Shown here one piece after another: positions 48,334-62,600 of a stretch of 64,000 bases of DNA. A program made the translations under genes and the position numbers. A model generated the notes under the pieces. The model saw only the letters and a program-made list of their open reading frames with translations. It was not told the origin of the DNA and searched no databases. The stretch's first letter is position 1; the number at the start of each line of letters is the position of its first letter. Source of the stretch: Patagioenas fasciata (taxonomy: Eukaryota > Chordata > Aves > Columbiformes > Columbidae); contig NC_092525.1 in the NCBI RefSeq assembly GCF_037038585.1, positions 21,720,867 through 21,784,866 of the forward strand, written 5' to 3'.

Positions 48334-50504
48334 AAGCACAATTTGGTGGCAACGTGTGAACCCTGCAGTCAAAGTACTGGGGAAAACACAGTAGCAGCAT
48401 AAACTTGGAGGTCTCCAGTCCCTCAACCGCTCTGTGTATTTATGCGTCCTTTGCAGCCCTACTAGCAGATGCTGGCTATAACTCCGGACAGTTTCCAGCT
48501 TTGGCAAACTTGTAGGGAATCAGAAGGGTACAGTGAGGGTGTTCTAAGCTTGCAGACAATCCTTGAATGGTAGCTCTCAAGGGACCAAGGCCACACTGTG
48601 ACAGCAGCACATTTAGCATCCCTCCAAGGCTGACCTGGGCTAACCACAAAAACCTACACGGATACATTTTACTTGTTTCTCCAGGGCCTGGCTGTACCTT
48701 GTTAGCGTACATGAAGGCTCTTCTGTATTCAATTTAACTTTCTGTCCTCAAGAAATTTGAATGAAACTTAGACATTCAGGAAGTTTTAGAGTTAGTCACT
48801 ACAGAACAAGGTGCATGGGGTTATATGACCCCCCTCTTTTATAAACTGTTCCTCAAGATCTCTAGCTCTCAAGGACGCCCAGTCCCAGCTGCAAACCCAT
48901 TAATTGTGGCTGCCCTGCCTGGCCCAAGCAGTGGCAGCACTGACTCATCATTCCTCTCCTAGAATTAAAATGCATAGACACTCCAAATTGTGAGTTAAGC
49001 CTACGCACGTGGCTTTGCCTCTGATCACTGCCACTTTTGGCTTTCTGTCCTGTTACTTATCTACTCTGATGCATCAGCATTTGGGTTTTTTTTTGGTCTC
49101 AGACCTAAGTGGCCAGAACTCTTTCCTAGAACATTAAACAAGGAAGCAGGTAGCTTAACAAACCCAAAGCAGTTAAAACTCTAGAACTTTTGAAGGAGGA
49201 CTTAGGAAAAAAAACACACCCAAAGCTCAACAAAGCTGTATTGGCTGAGACAAAAATAATTCCTGTGCTTCAATTAGTTGGAAACATTAAAAGGAAATTG
49301 TGCCTTAAATACATTATTAATCTCATTTCCTAAAAATTAAAGAAATCCTTCTAAAAATGACATTTTTTTAGTTAGAAATACAAACCAACCAAACCTAAAC
49401 ATATTTGATCAATTACAAAAATATTTATGTCACAATAACCAGGCTGTTCAAAACCACACAATGATTCACAAAGGTCTGGGAAACTTAAAGCATAGCAGCT
49501 GGAGTGATGATTTAATTCCAGAATCTGTGTGAATCAAGTTTTCTGTAAATTAAAAGGATAGATTCAGAGAAATGCAAAGGCACCGGTTTGAGTCTGTACA
49601 GTTTAGAAAGTTATCCATAATAAAACCACTAAAATACACAACAACACAAGTTAACAGTTACTTGTGTGCTTGTGTACTTCATAATTTCACTTTATTACAT
49701 GTAAGTAGGGAAGTATCTCATGTAAGCTTTTCCTAAAGACACAAAGAAACCTTTCAATGGAATTTATTGCTTGGCAAGTTTCTCGTTGTGGTGCTGTAAA
49801 AACCCCACCAACTAATACATATAATAACTGGAGTAAGGCTTTATAATAGTAGAAAATTATTACCCTGTGGAATTAAAATGGAACTGCTGATTCCAGTTGA
49901 CTGTCAGATACTTTTTCAAACTAGGCCAGAATTCAAATAATAAATTACAACACCACTTTATAAATAGCTACAAATCATTTCCCCAGTGAATGAAAAACCT
50001 CATTTACCCCTGTATATGCACTCTGTGTGTATGCAGGACAGTTTAGGAATGGCTGAAATAAGATGACCTTCAGTGGCTGATCAAGCTGAGAGAGAGAAAA
50101 TTAATTTCAGGTTGACACTGAAGCAGCTATAGCACTTCTTTGTGCTTTCCACCAGCTGGGATGGAGGCCAAACATTCAGCAGGACCTCTAAATTATTAAT
50201 ATAATTAAGATCAAGCTTTTCATTGTATAGAAAACCAAAATGCTTGTTCTGTTCCCATTTACTAGCTGCAGTACTTCACAAGCTATAGAAGTAATAATCC
50301 TTTCAATGCTACAGAGGTGCCTTTGCAAGTGAGCACACTTACAGCATATCGTGACAAAATAACACTATTTGAATGCCACAATTCTCATGTGGCAACATGA
50401 CACAGGTATCTGCAAGCCCAATGCCACAGCTCTGCAGTAGGAATGGCTGCAGCCTGTGGCAGGTATCAGATATGTTCCCACAGAGATAATACAGTCCGTG
50501 AGTA

Positions 50505-50652
50505 CATCTGCCCAGAGAAGCTGTGGATGCCCCATCCCTGGCAGTGAGCAACCTGGTCTAGTGGAAGGTGTCCCTGCCCATGGCAGGGGGTTGGAACTAG
50601 ATGATCTTTAATTTCCCTTCTAAGCCAAACCATTCTATGATTCTATGATTTT
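50505..50652 (+). mobile_element. CR1 LINE 3' fragment
   Basis: The order is GAGAAGCTGTGGATGCCCCA, TCCCTGGCAG, GCAACCTGGTCTAGTGGAAG, GTGTCCCTGCCCATGGCAGG, GGGTTGGAACTAGATGATCT and a tail of ATTCTATGATTCTATGATT. This is a textbook CR1 3' end in plus orientation. The segment normally between TCCCTGG and GGGCAACCTGG (the AAGGCCAGGTTGGATGGGG part, from recall) is missing, so the copy has an internal deletion of roughly 30 bases. The left edge is approximate. A minus-strand open frame over this part is a chance product. Confidence 0.92.
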
Positions 50653-53600
50653 CAGATAATATTTTCTAGTTATGTACACACCAAACAGCAGGAACAGCTG
50701 CTGCTTGTGGAAAGGGTTTCCCGCTTCTGAGATTGTCCTCTCAACAGGATACATTTTTATAAATGGTCCAAGTCCAAAAAAACAAATTCCAAGGCACATT
50801 AAGAGCACCGATTTGATACTGCAATAGATGTCAGTTACGCAAGCAGAGCAACAAAAAAATCCCAGTTCTTAAAACAACCAAGTATGTGAAAATAAACACT
50901 GACTGTAAATTGAATTTAAATTGCATAAGAGTAAAAGTTTTCAATGTTTTTTGTTATGATCTTACTAAAAACTACATGAGTTTAGTTCAGTTCTCCAGCA
51001 ACGTATTTGTATTAAATTAGAAAATCAGCGCAACAGAAGATGAAAAAACAGCCAGCCTGTATCATTCAATTCACTAACAGCAAAAAGTCATTGGAATATT
51101 TCCTTCTGAGATAAGCCCTTTTGAAATCTGCAGAGTTACACTAAAAGCTCCTCTCTACTTAAATTTCAAAGCTAATTGTGAACTCCCTTAAGTGATTTGG
51201 AAGTCCATGGGCCAGAATCAGCAGAAAAAAGAGCTGTAGATGTCTAGATTGTCAAAGCCTTGCAAGGCTGCATATCTTGACTCCATGACCTGTCAGCCGC
51301 TATAGCTCCAAAACCAGTCGAACCATGGCAGACTTTTTTCTTTAAAGCATCAAAACCATAGAAAGTCCCAATGTAGCTAAAGCCCTTAACAAGACTGAGC
51401 TTTCTACCTGATTATTACTGAGATGAGAAGAACTTGTCCATTCCTTTAGCAAAAAGATTTTTGTAGTGGTGGTGAAGCTAGAAAAAAAATCAAATAATTC
51501 TATGCTGACACAGATTTCCTAGTCAAAGTCAGTAAATCTCATTCAAGATCAAGTGACTTAACTTTCAAAGTATATTTCTGGCCCTATGATATATCAGAGT
51601 TCTCTTCAATTAGTCAAGGACAGCAAAAAAAAGCATTATGTTAATTTTCAAAACTTTTGTAAGTTTTGGTCTGCTTGATTTGAAAGGGTTTTCTCCCTTC
51701 CTCCTGATAGAGGCCATATCTCTGAACCCACATGGTGTGCCTGGGGGGCAAGCAGTGGACTGGCATGTGCTGTTGGACACAGGGACCTGGCAGGACACTG
51801 GCCAGGGACTGGGCTAGGAAGGGAGTGCATTCAGCTGGTTTATTGGAGAGTTAGACACACCTTTCCGCCTTTTCAGGTTTCCTTTGTTTCATAAGAACAG
51901 CATAACACCACCCATCTTCAGAGCAGTGGCAAACAAGAGAGCCTCCGAGCAGCTATTCCCCTCCCAGCACCCAAGTTGAGTATGTAGTTCAGACATCAGA
52001 TTCAGGATTTTCCCCATAAATATGTAAGGGGTGGCTACATTTCACCCTCCTCCAGGCCCCCATGAGTTGTCAAACCAGCACCCTGGCTCCCTCTCGGGTG
52101 CTAGGAAGGAAAGATGCCTCCAAAGGAGTGGTCAGCCTGTCCCAGGAACACATTGAGGAGCCACAATCTCCACTGACACACATTGGCATTCAGACAACAT
52201 AAATCCCTCCCAGCATGTCTCCTGTAACAATGTGCCAGTATCCTATATCCCACATTAAGCAGCCAGTGCTCCTTTCTGAAACAGAACGTGACCCCACACA
52301 GCAATCTGCACCACCTCTCTGAGCAAAACTGGGGACCATCGGTACTGAAAGAAATACCTCTGAATCAGAGTTTGCTCTGAATATTACCCAAAGCAACATT
52401 GCTGAATTGCAACAGGTTGAGGAACAGATTTTTAAGGGTATCTGAATACCTAAATATTAAAAAAGGGCACTAAGTGGGATTTTTCAGAACTGCCTTAATT
52501 GCTTTAATTTAATCTCCAGGATTTTATTTCCTTCTGACAATCCTCTTCGGTACCTATTTGCATCTTTAGGCACATCCTGCAAACATGGGCTATATTGCAT
52601 AATGAGTTTTCTTTCCTATCTCTTTGGGTTGAGAACCCCACATATACCTAAGAAATCATCTGTGGACCTGAAATCTGTTAGGATTATAAATATTGGCTGA
52701 GCTGAGGACAGGCAATGGAAACTGCCATGAAGACCATGTACAGAAAACAGTGATTCCAATCACACAAGATACGTGATATACTTGACAGGAAGGCAAAACT
52801 AAACAAACGCAGGTTTACATTTTACTGTTTAAAGAGTAAGATATTCAACTTGAGTTCCATTAACACCTGTCAGGACTTTCATACATACTCAAATCCACAT
52901 TTCTAATTTTACTGCTAAATAATCCCAAAGTTGGCAGTTAGAAGGTAAAGCAAAATACCCAAGCTAAACATCTGAAGCAAATTGTTGCTCTCTGGAAGAG
53001 CCCTTCTGCTGTGTAAATGAAGGTCGTATGTATAAATGATTAGAAGCTTAAGGAAATATGTCTTCTGCTTTTCTAAATTGGTAACACACACATATTGCAT
53101 TCATATTCCCACATCAATTATTGGACATGTTTCCCGCTGTAAGAAAAACGATTTTTTTTTTTAAATAATCCCTTGGAATAATATTCTTACACTAGCACAA
53201 TTAACTCTTGCCATGCAGCGGGAAAAGAGGTTGATTTCACAAATTACGTCTCAGAAAAGCAGTGCATCAGTCCTTGGAGATGCCACCACCTTGGTGCACC
53301 CTGGTTTGGAGGGACAGTCAACAAGACACAAGAGTCTTCCTTTCCCTGCTGAAGAAGTGCCAGAGTGAGGCACGAGGTTGGGGGGAGCAACCCAAATATG
53401 TTGGCTTTGGTGTTACAGCTATGCCAGCTGCATTGATGGCAAACCTGGGCACTCTATTTATCAGCAGCAAAATAAACCAAACAAATGCTGCAGAAGACTC
53501 CCTAAACACTTGCTCTGTCTCCGTAAGTGGCAACTCAGACTTGGCGGCAGGTGCGGGGCAAGGCTTCTCCCCAGTGTTGAGGACCCCCAAGTGCCCAGGC

Positions 53601-56600
53601 TGTTGTAACAAGACAGTGGGTGCAGGACAGACTGCCCAGACCCTGCCACAGAACTCACTGCTGAAATCAGGAGATGGTCAGAGCAGTTGCTGGCAGTGGC
53701 CATCACCCCTTTGTTTGCTGCTAAATCACACTTAATGTTGGGGCTCATAAAAATACTTCTGAAATGCATTTTTCCCCTTCAAAGTGCACCAGATCTCACT
53801 AAGTAGCAAGTATTTTCCATAAATGTTCTCAGGTTAAAATACACCTGAAGCCATCTATATGGTCTTCATACATATGACTATCATACATGTATCCCATTAT
53901 ATCCTGATCACCCAGTGCATGGCTGGACACCCCTGTTTCAAAGGGAGATAGTCTTGGCACAGACATGAGAGAACCCAGCTCTGGGGCTCCATGCAAGATG
54001 ATGGGAGAAATTTTAGCAATTCATCACAGCTGATGTTGAGCACAGCAAGCACAAAAATGCAAACAGTATTTATCACTTTCGACAGATTCCTTTATTTCTG
54101 CTTTTTATTAGCTGACATAAAGTTAGGCTCTTTTTGTCAGAGACAAAAGTCATTAAAAAGAGGGGGAGAAAGAAAGGAAAATTATTTCTACTGAAAATTA
54201 TTTGCACATCGAAACTCTGCAACAGATCACAGCTATGTATTATACAAATGATAGTGCCAATTTCAAATTTGGTAAGACTAACCACAAATGTCATGTTTTC
54301 TTGTCCCAGTGGATGGAGGTGTGTGCAGACTTACAGGAAAAGCTACTGGAAATAGCTTGCCCATTGAACACCACTTTCCCTGCACATTTCCATTTGATAA
54401 TCCTGGACTTTTCTGATATTTCTCTTCTCTCACAAGAGGGAGCTCCAGCTCTGACATAAGGGGATGAAGATATCCTGCCCAGACACTGATGCTCTGCTGC
54501 CTCTGAAAATGCCCAACTCTTGCCCAAGGTCAGGTTTATAGGGCTCCTTTTGCAATTAAAAACTCATCACCAAGAGCTTGAACCTCAACGTGAATCTCAA
54601 TGATCAAAGAGTTGCCATTGTCATAAGCTTTTCCAGAAGTTTTCCAAGCAAATTTGATGTTTGTGAACAGTGCCAGAAATAGTAGTGATTGTTAAATCAT
54701 TTTTTTCCTAAAAGTCCAATGAGCGATATGGCTGAGCAATGAAATCTGGTCAGTCAGAAGTAATAAAATGGCCAAGGAATTAGACAACAAAACCACCAAT
54801 CATCCTTACGATGTCCATTATTGGTATTTTTTCTGATGTGAAGACCTCCCAGCAAACCCCAGCTAAAGTAATGTTTTGCAGAGAGTGTTTAAACTCTTCT
54901 CTATCAAGGTCCACTCCTACCTCTTGCTCAGGCTCACTGACACCTCTGTGGCTGGGCAGGGGAACAAGCACATGAGCACAGGCACCAGTGGCCATGGCCA
55001 CTGCTTTCCATCAGGCTGGGTGAGGGAAGAGGGAAAAACACCTGCCCATGGGTCAGGTTAAATTGCGGATGCAACCTCCCTAACACAGGACAGTTGCAAG
55101 TCTGCCTGCACTTGGACTGACAGCCATGGATGGAGCTTTAAAAAAAAAACAACACCCAGTTGCAAAGCAAAGTTGTGAGCAGTTACCATGGGTTTCAGTA
55201 GGGGATATTTGGTAGCTACAGTATTTTTGACCCTTCTGTGCATGGAAGGTTGTTCCACACCTTTGCTACCTTGGTGCTTAGCAATGGTCTGCTACCACCA
55301 ACCTATGTATGCATATATATTAGCCAATGGGCACAGTTTTACACTGTATACTGTTGCTTTTCCTCCTCACTTCTCTTAGTGTACACTGCAAAACCAGCCA
55401 ATTTTTCCTACATGACTTTTCAGTCTGAACTGGTGCCACCAGAGGATCATGTTAGCACCCCTTGGATTTCTGTGCTGATCTCATTATTAGCAATATTAGA
55501 GAAAAAAGTCCCTTCATAAGGGGGATTCCTATTAGTAACACCTATCCCACTCAGCTCTTCTTGTTCCGTCACAACCCTGATGGCCCCCACACAGCCACTG
55601 CACAGTTTGGGGGCTTAAAAATAAGTTATTGCAATACCTAAAGGCAGAGAGTATATGTCAAGAACATTTCAGGACCCAGAAAACTATGTTGGTCTGAAAT
55701 CCAAAATTGAGACTGCATGTCCTTGAGCTCCCTCTGCTGACCCCGTGACTATTTACACATACATAAATATGAAGTGCTCTGCTATCACAGCGATGCCACA
55801 GTATCTCCAGAAGATGTATCCCCAGTGAGATACTGGATGCTCAGGGCTGCTCTGAGGCAGCAAGCAATGTGCTGAATGCTCTTATTTTCCAGGGAAACCA
55901 ACTCAGGATGGGCCCACGCAGGGACAAACGTCTCTGAACCACCACAGGAGCAGGTAGTAGTGATGGGAAGAAGAGTCATGCAGCCTGAGGCTTGGAGTGT
56001 CCCCCCTGTAGAGTGCTCTGAATCAGGCCCCAGCAACTGGGCATCTCACAGGAACTGCCAGGACATGTCTGGGTTGCAGAGGTAGATCAGTTCCTTCTGA
56101 TTTGCTCCAAACATCAAAATTTTCCTGAAAATTGTACACCTGCAAGGATTTTCTGTGACCAGCAACCAAATTAATTTCTTATTCATGTAAGCCTAAGGTT
56201 AAGAAGGCTTAAAGTCTGTGTGGCAGCTGTAACATGGGGTTGCCATGGCAATTGCAACAGCCACTTCCCAGTCTCGCATTTTATCTATTGCACACTGAAC
56301 CAAGTTGTAGTAATTAAATGCAGTACATATTTGTGACACAGTGTGAACAAAAATATAAAAAAGATTAAAAGACGACTGTGGAAAGCTAGCGTGCTCCTCA
56401 CATAATTAAAACAAGTTGTTCAAAGGCTGATGCTTGCCTGCTACCACAGAGGCTCTGGGCAGGTTTGCAGGCTGAGAATGGCAGCTCTGGTCTGAGATGG
56501 CTCTGCCAGAGCCAGCAAGGGCTCCTGGGAGTCATGCAGTGTGCGATCTGGGCCCTGAAGACCTCCCTACCTTGCCTTCTTTTGCATAACCCCATGGAAG

Positions 56601-59467
56601 TTTGCACTTTCAGTCTGCCTCAGTTTCCCTACATGTAAAAGAGATTATCATGCTCACTCCCAATTTTAGAAAATGCTTTTACATCTGTGGATTAAGAGTC
56701 TAAAATTATCTCACTGCCTTCCTATTCAGCTCAGCTTTGTTTAATTAAGACTATGATTAACTGTGAGAGAGAACACAAATTTGGTATTGGCTAAAGGCTT
56801 CTTCCGGACAATGATAAAAGTCTATCTTTAAAAATATGTATTTTGCTCGCAGTCTATTGAAAATACTGTATTTAATACAATATGTTTTTTAAGTACTATT
56901 AGCAACACATAAAACATTTAGCCATGCAATTGATTCCCTCTAATCCTATTTTATCGTTTCTAAATATCATATGCTATTTCTATTAAACATTTATTATACA
57001 ATAAGTACAGACTATTTAATTGCAGCAATATTTCTGATCTGAGATTTATATTACACAGGATCAAATACTATGAACAACATAAAAATTGTCTTCTCTACTA
57101 TGTCAGAAAATATTGGTTAAAGAAACTTTTAAAATAATTTTCCTGTTTTTCCAATAAAACTAGTACCTTACTTCCTTTCTCAGATCCATTTTAAACATGC
57201 AGCATGTTCCAATAGCTACAACTTAAACATCTGAAACAATCCAAAACACAGAATTCGCCATCTCTCTAAACTTAAGAATATAAAAATCACACATTGACAT
57301 CTAAATAAAAACTGTCAAATGTTGAACTTTTTGACAAAGTGGCTCTTTTAGTTATACAAAATCAAAGTATATTAATAAAGGGTTGAGCTCACTATCTGAA
57401 CTAAAATCAGCTCTGAATTAAGGTTCCAGTGTATTTTAGCCAGAAAAAACTCCGCAACCAGGTATCTTTTGTTCATAACCCAGCACTCAGCAGTACTGCC
57501 CAGGCCTGTTTTCACAATCACAACTGATCTGTGCTGGCCGGCCCCAGCACTGTCTGCGCTCACTATGTGCTGGCCAGCAGCAACTGCCCTTGCAGCTGCA
57601 TGCCCAGATAGATCTCCAACATGGCCAAGCAAACTACACCTTAATGATGCAATGAAAATCAAAGGAAAACTAGCAAATTCAGAGATGTTATGCAGGGAAA
57701 TTAATGATTTTCTAGTATGTCTGAAAGTACCTCAAAAAAATCTTTATTCAGGGATTGTATTGGTGGAAACAACTGCTCTCCAGGAGCAACGAGAAAACCT
57801 TTCTAGACACCTTTGTGGACTTTGTATGTGGCAGAGCCTTTATGTTGGGTCTCCACTTTTGCTTTTCCGGAGGTAGAAATTCACCTTCAGGTTGTATCAA
57901 TAGAAAAAGCTGGTGGAGTTTAAGCACTGCTTGAAACACAGCTACCACCTCTCTGCCATTAAAACCACCAGCCTGTATTTTTCTAGCAAGAAGGAGAAAA
58001 GAAGCTGAAATGTGCAGAAAGGTGATGGATCTCCATCAGCCAGTCTTTTGCTTCCAGGATGAAATTTTGTTATGCTAATGTGCAGTTTCCCATATTGTAA
58101 GCTGGCTCTGACTTGAGTGCAAAATGAGTAACAGGAGGCAGCGCCAAGCATTTCCCTTCCAACCATCATCCTGTGACAGCAGCAGTCAACATTCACACTG
58201 GAATTCAGTATTACAGCAAGAATGGAAAAAAAACCATCAGGGAACAAATTAGTTTAACTGAATAAATGTTCCTGATCCGTGCACTGCTCCAAAACAACAC
58301 AACTTTCTCATCCTCTGCATACTCAGCCCTCCCATTAAACCTTGTTTTAGAATCAGCCCAAGTGGGACACACAAGTTTAGATGCTGATGTTTTTCCCTTG
58401 AACTGGTTAGCAAAGTAGTTTACTTTTCATAAATTGGTGGAGCAGACATGAGATCAAACACAGGGGCAAATTATTTTTGGTGAAGGAAGTAATTAAGATT
58501 GGGAATACACCTTACCACACATGTGCACTTCTGTATTTATGTTCCTTTTTGTAGCATCTAAAAGTTATGCCTGGCACATCTATCTTAAAATTAAATGCTA
58601 CATTATTTCCCCAAAAGAAAGCAAAATGGTCTTTTGCAAATAGTTTTATCTACTGTTCAGCATTTTACTAGTCTTGCTATGTTATACTACAGCATTTATT
58701 GTTTTACAAGTGTTAGTGTTCTGTGGTGGGAAATGCTGTAAAAAACATAGAAACCTAAATAATTTTTTTCATCTACTGAATTTATAATAAACATAGGACT
58801 CAATAGACAGTTACTTAAGCTGTAAGCCATTTGGTCTGTGTCAGGGGAAACGCTGGTTAATCAGGACAGCCTGCTGTTCTGCACTGGCTAAACTAAGAAA
58901 AATATACACAAAATTAAACCTCTTTCCCTCTATATATGGGATTTTACAGCTAATGCAGCTTAGCAGATTGCCCAGCACTCCCCAAACCTCCTAGATGATA
59001 TTTTGGGGATCATGTCCCAGGAGAACAAGGATGACAAGCCTGGACAAAAGCACCTCTCAGCTCCAGAAGTGTCTGCAAACTGTTCAGATGTCAGTCCTGC
59101 CCCGCACCATCTCACACTGGCTCTGCCCACAGGGTTTGTCAGGACTCTGTGGGACAGGGTGACATATTTCTCCTACCCAGGGTGGCCCGGGTTGTACAGC
59201 TCACAGCACAGAACAGAGTCTCCAAGCACAAAGTACTGTTGGAGGTGTACATCACTGCGTCACAACTCAGTGTCAACAAAATAAGGTTTCACTTTTTCAT
59301 GTACTTTTAGAGCACTTAAATCCTACGATTTTACTTATAATTTACAAATTACAGGTACTTCCCCTGTTTTTTTTTTCTTTCATTTTTGTATGCTGTTCAG
59401 AGTCAGCTGGCATACTACTATTCTTTCTTATTTTCTCTTGTTTCATATGGAGTTTCTGGGGCATTTG

Positions 59468-59635
59468 ATTTTTTTTTTGCTTGTGGTGGGATTTTTGTTT
59501 TGGTTTGGGTTTGTTGTTTTGTGGGATTTTTTTTTTTTTTTTTTGGGGGGGGGAGATGGACTGTATGGTTTTGTTTGGGGTTTTTTGTGGGTTTCTTTGC
59601 TTTGTTTTTGGGGTTTGTTTTGTTTTGATTTTGCC
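59468..59635. repeat. G/T-biased tract with a G9 run
   Basis: A second long run of nearly pure G and T on the + strand, containing T18 followed by G9 and later GGGG, GGG and GGGG runs. It produces artefactual Phe/Gly/Trp-rich open frames on plus and Lys/Thr/Pro-rich frames on minus. Four G runs could form a quadruplex with long loops. Confidence 0.88.
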
Positions 59636-62600
59636 TGTACTGCAAAGCTAGCTACAGGCTCCTATTACTGTTTTATTTTGGGGGTATTTTCTGCCCCCAA
59701 GTTGCCGGTGGTTTAAGCTCAAGATCTGCAGAAAATGTAGCTCTTTGAAGAGTTCACAGGCCTTGGACTCTAAAAAAACGCCACTTTGTAAGAGCATGAG
59801 TTTTCTTATTAACACTTTTAAGGTTTACTGTGCTAGGGAGACAGTGTCACAACAAACAAACCAGAAAGGTCACAGTGCATCTCTGCCAGAGTCGAAGACA
59901 CCAGATACCTGGACATCATGCTTTGGGAGACTCATTCCAAGATATTTCAATTTTTGGAAGGGTCTCTTTTTTCCCCTGGATCCTATTGGATCTTGTCATT
60001 AATGCAGTTGAGGAGACATGTGCCTTGCTCGGTTGTAAGGAATAGCAGACCAAAGGCCAGAGGGCTTGTTCTCAAGCACAGGGCTCAGGGTGTATGGACG
60101 GGTATATGATTGCACCGAGTGCCTGAGGCACAGTCCCAACCAAGGCTTCATTTTTAATCTGGTTCTTTGAAAAAACCTTCATTTCTAGGCACTATGATGT
60201 CACAAGGGAATACACACCTCCCCCACCCCCCTACCCTACAGCACATATTTGCCAACATTTCATCAACTTCCTTTCCGAAACAGAAACTGTCATTTTTGTA
60301 TCATCTCTCCCAGGATTGTTAATGAATTACTAACACTGATACAGTATCTAACTGGTTATGGTGCTCATTATTAAAGATTTCAGATGTGATTTTCAACTGC
60401 CTGCTTATGTTTATTTAATTAAAATTATGGTTGATTTCAGGGTAATATCTGTTAAATGTTATTTTCCAGTTCACTTTTAGATACTTTGCTAATGGAAAAC
60501 ACATGGCATTCATGGTGTACACTACAATCTTTGCTTATCCCATACAATATACTATATTTACTTCATGTTTCTTCTGTTTAATATTCATGTGGCCCCCACC
60601 TGAGGCAGAGGCAGCATTTTGCAAGGCAAAACACTCAATGTGAATAATTCTCCCCCTCTACAGCAGTAGATTTATGTGGGTTTGAGTGAAAAATGGGTAA
60701 CACTTGCAGAGATTTCTTTTCCCCGTGCAAATTATTATTATTAAACCAAATAACTATTAACATAATGAACATTTTTTAATTTAAAAAAGCAACTCTGCAG
60801 TATTTTCCCATTGGACCTGGAGAAATTTTGGCACTATCCTGATGCCACGGGCAGTAGCTGCAGGTCAGTGGTCCCAGGAACATTAGACAATATCCAGTGT
60901 GCCAGCTGAGGACAGAAGCTGGTCCTCAAGGTAGTTCCCCAGCACTGTGCAGCTGCCTGCACTTCAGATAGCCCACTTTTCTCACTCACTAGCCATTCAG
61001 TAAGGGAAAGTCACAGTAACACATTAAAACACTGCAGGAAAATACCTATATTATTTGGTTTATGATTTAAACATCTGTGATATTGGAAGTTTCCAGCAAT
61101 TGGTTTAAATAATTATTTCTCTAGATGTGTACACATACTCTCTAGGATGAGTTTACCCATCATGTCAGGTTACCTGGTTATGTCTTTAAATACCCACTTA
61201 AAAATAACAGTTAATGTCGGTAACACTATTCAAAATAACATGACCTGCAAAACAGATCACAGTAATGAAACCCATCAGCCAAAACAGTTTATTCCTTTCA
61301 GACTCAACCTCTCCTTTGCAAATAATAGCTTTGCAATGGATAGAAAAGCTCCAGCATCCCACAAATCTCACTGTACTTGCCCTCTAGTATAATACATTAA
61401 TCCTTGCTTCTTGCAGAGCTTTGTGCTAGTGAGAAGCATGGACTAATTACCTACAAAATTACTGGTACACATCATCAGCCAAAAAATACTAGTACTCCTG
61501 TTGTTCACCCAGGCTTGTCTGCAAGAATACACTAAAACACCACCAAAAGCAAGTACTGAATGGTCATCTCCTGACACAAGATTAGCACTGGATGTAATGC
61601 AAGAGGTGATTAAAGGTAATTCAAGAGAGATGCAGGGAAAAGGATTACAAATGCCAAGGGAGTATAACCAGGAACTGATATGTGGGAGTTTATGATGTCT
61701 AGCTAATAGCTGTCTTTAATTAATATATTATTAGACAACATTTAAACATAACTTAGTAATAGCTGTATGTCAGAAATTATCCTAAAAGCAATTGCTTTGC
61801 ATCTAGCAAGTTAATATTAATTTAAGGCCAAAACAACAATGCATGAAGGTTTCAAAAGATGTTGTGGGAAGATAAACAATATTGCTGAAGACATTTTAGT
61901 GCTGTGGTACTCTTCCAAGTTTCTCCTCACTTGAGAGTCTTTGACACAGAAATATATTATGGCAGCTTAGAAATGCTGCTGTCAGGCCATGCTTCTTCAA
62001 ACAGAGAAAGCAAAAGACACAACTTGGAAAAGGTGAAAGATGCATTTGATATTTTTGTTTGTTTTCACACTGGCTTCTCAAACTACCTCAGCAACAATCA
62101 CCAGATTAAGTAAAGCCTTACAAGTGCTAAAACTGGAAGGTATGGAAACCAAAAAGAAAGGGAAGACAGTTTATGTCTTCCAGGCAGAGTTAAATTCTGG
62201 TAGATTAAATCAGAGTGAAAACATCTTGTCAATTAATTAGTGCCTTTATTATTTTAACTGACGTTATGCTGCCCAGTGACCTTTTGCCGAACATTACGTA
62301 CTGAATAAAGCTATAAATACCTCTAGAAGTTTTACTTAATAAGATTTAAGCTGAATAATACAACACATGATTGACTCCGCATGCTGGGACTCGGCATCCC
62401 AAACCAGCTCACGGGGCAGTTTCTACTTACACACAGATGTCATCAATGCCTTTGTGGAACAGTCAGCAAATGATGCTATCAGCAATATTTAATACAGCCA
62501 CCGTCTTTGCCCCAGCAGCAAGTTTTGCTTCTATGAGAAGTGATGCAAGTAAGGAAGCAATTCCCAGCACTACAGTTAAAAAGAAGTTACAGTGAATCTA

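Noticed and set aside
53262..53735. 157-codon plus-strand open frame
   Set aside because: No recognisable protein family, no splice partners, and competing frames on both strands over the same bases.
59386..59716. Hydrophobic plus-strand frames and a Lys/Pro-rich minus-strand frame
   Set aside because: They come from the second G/T tract and its complement.
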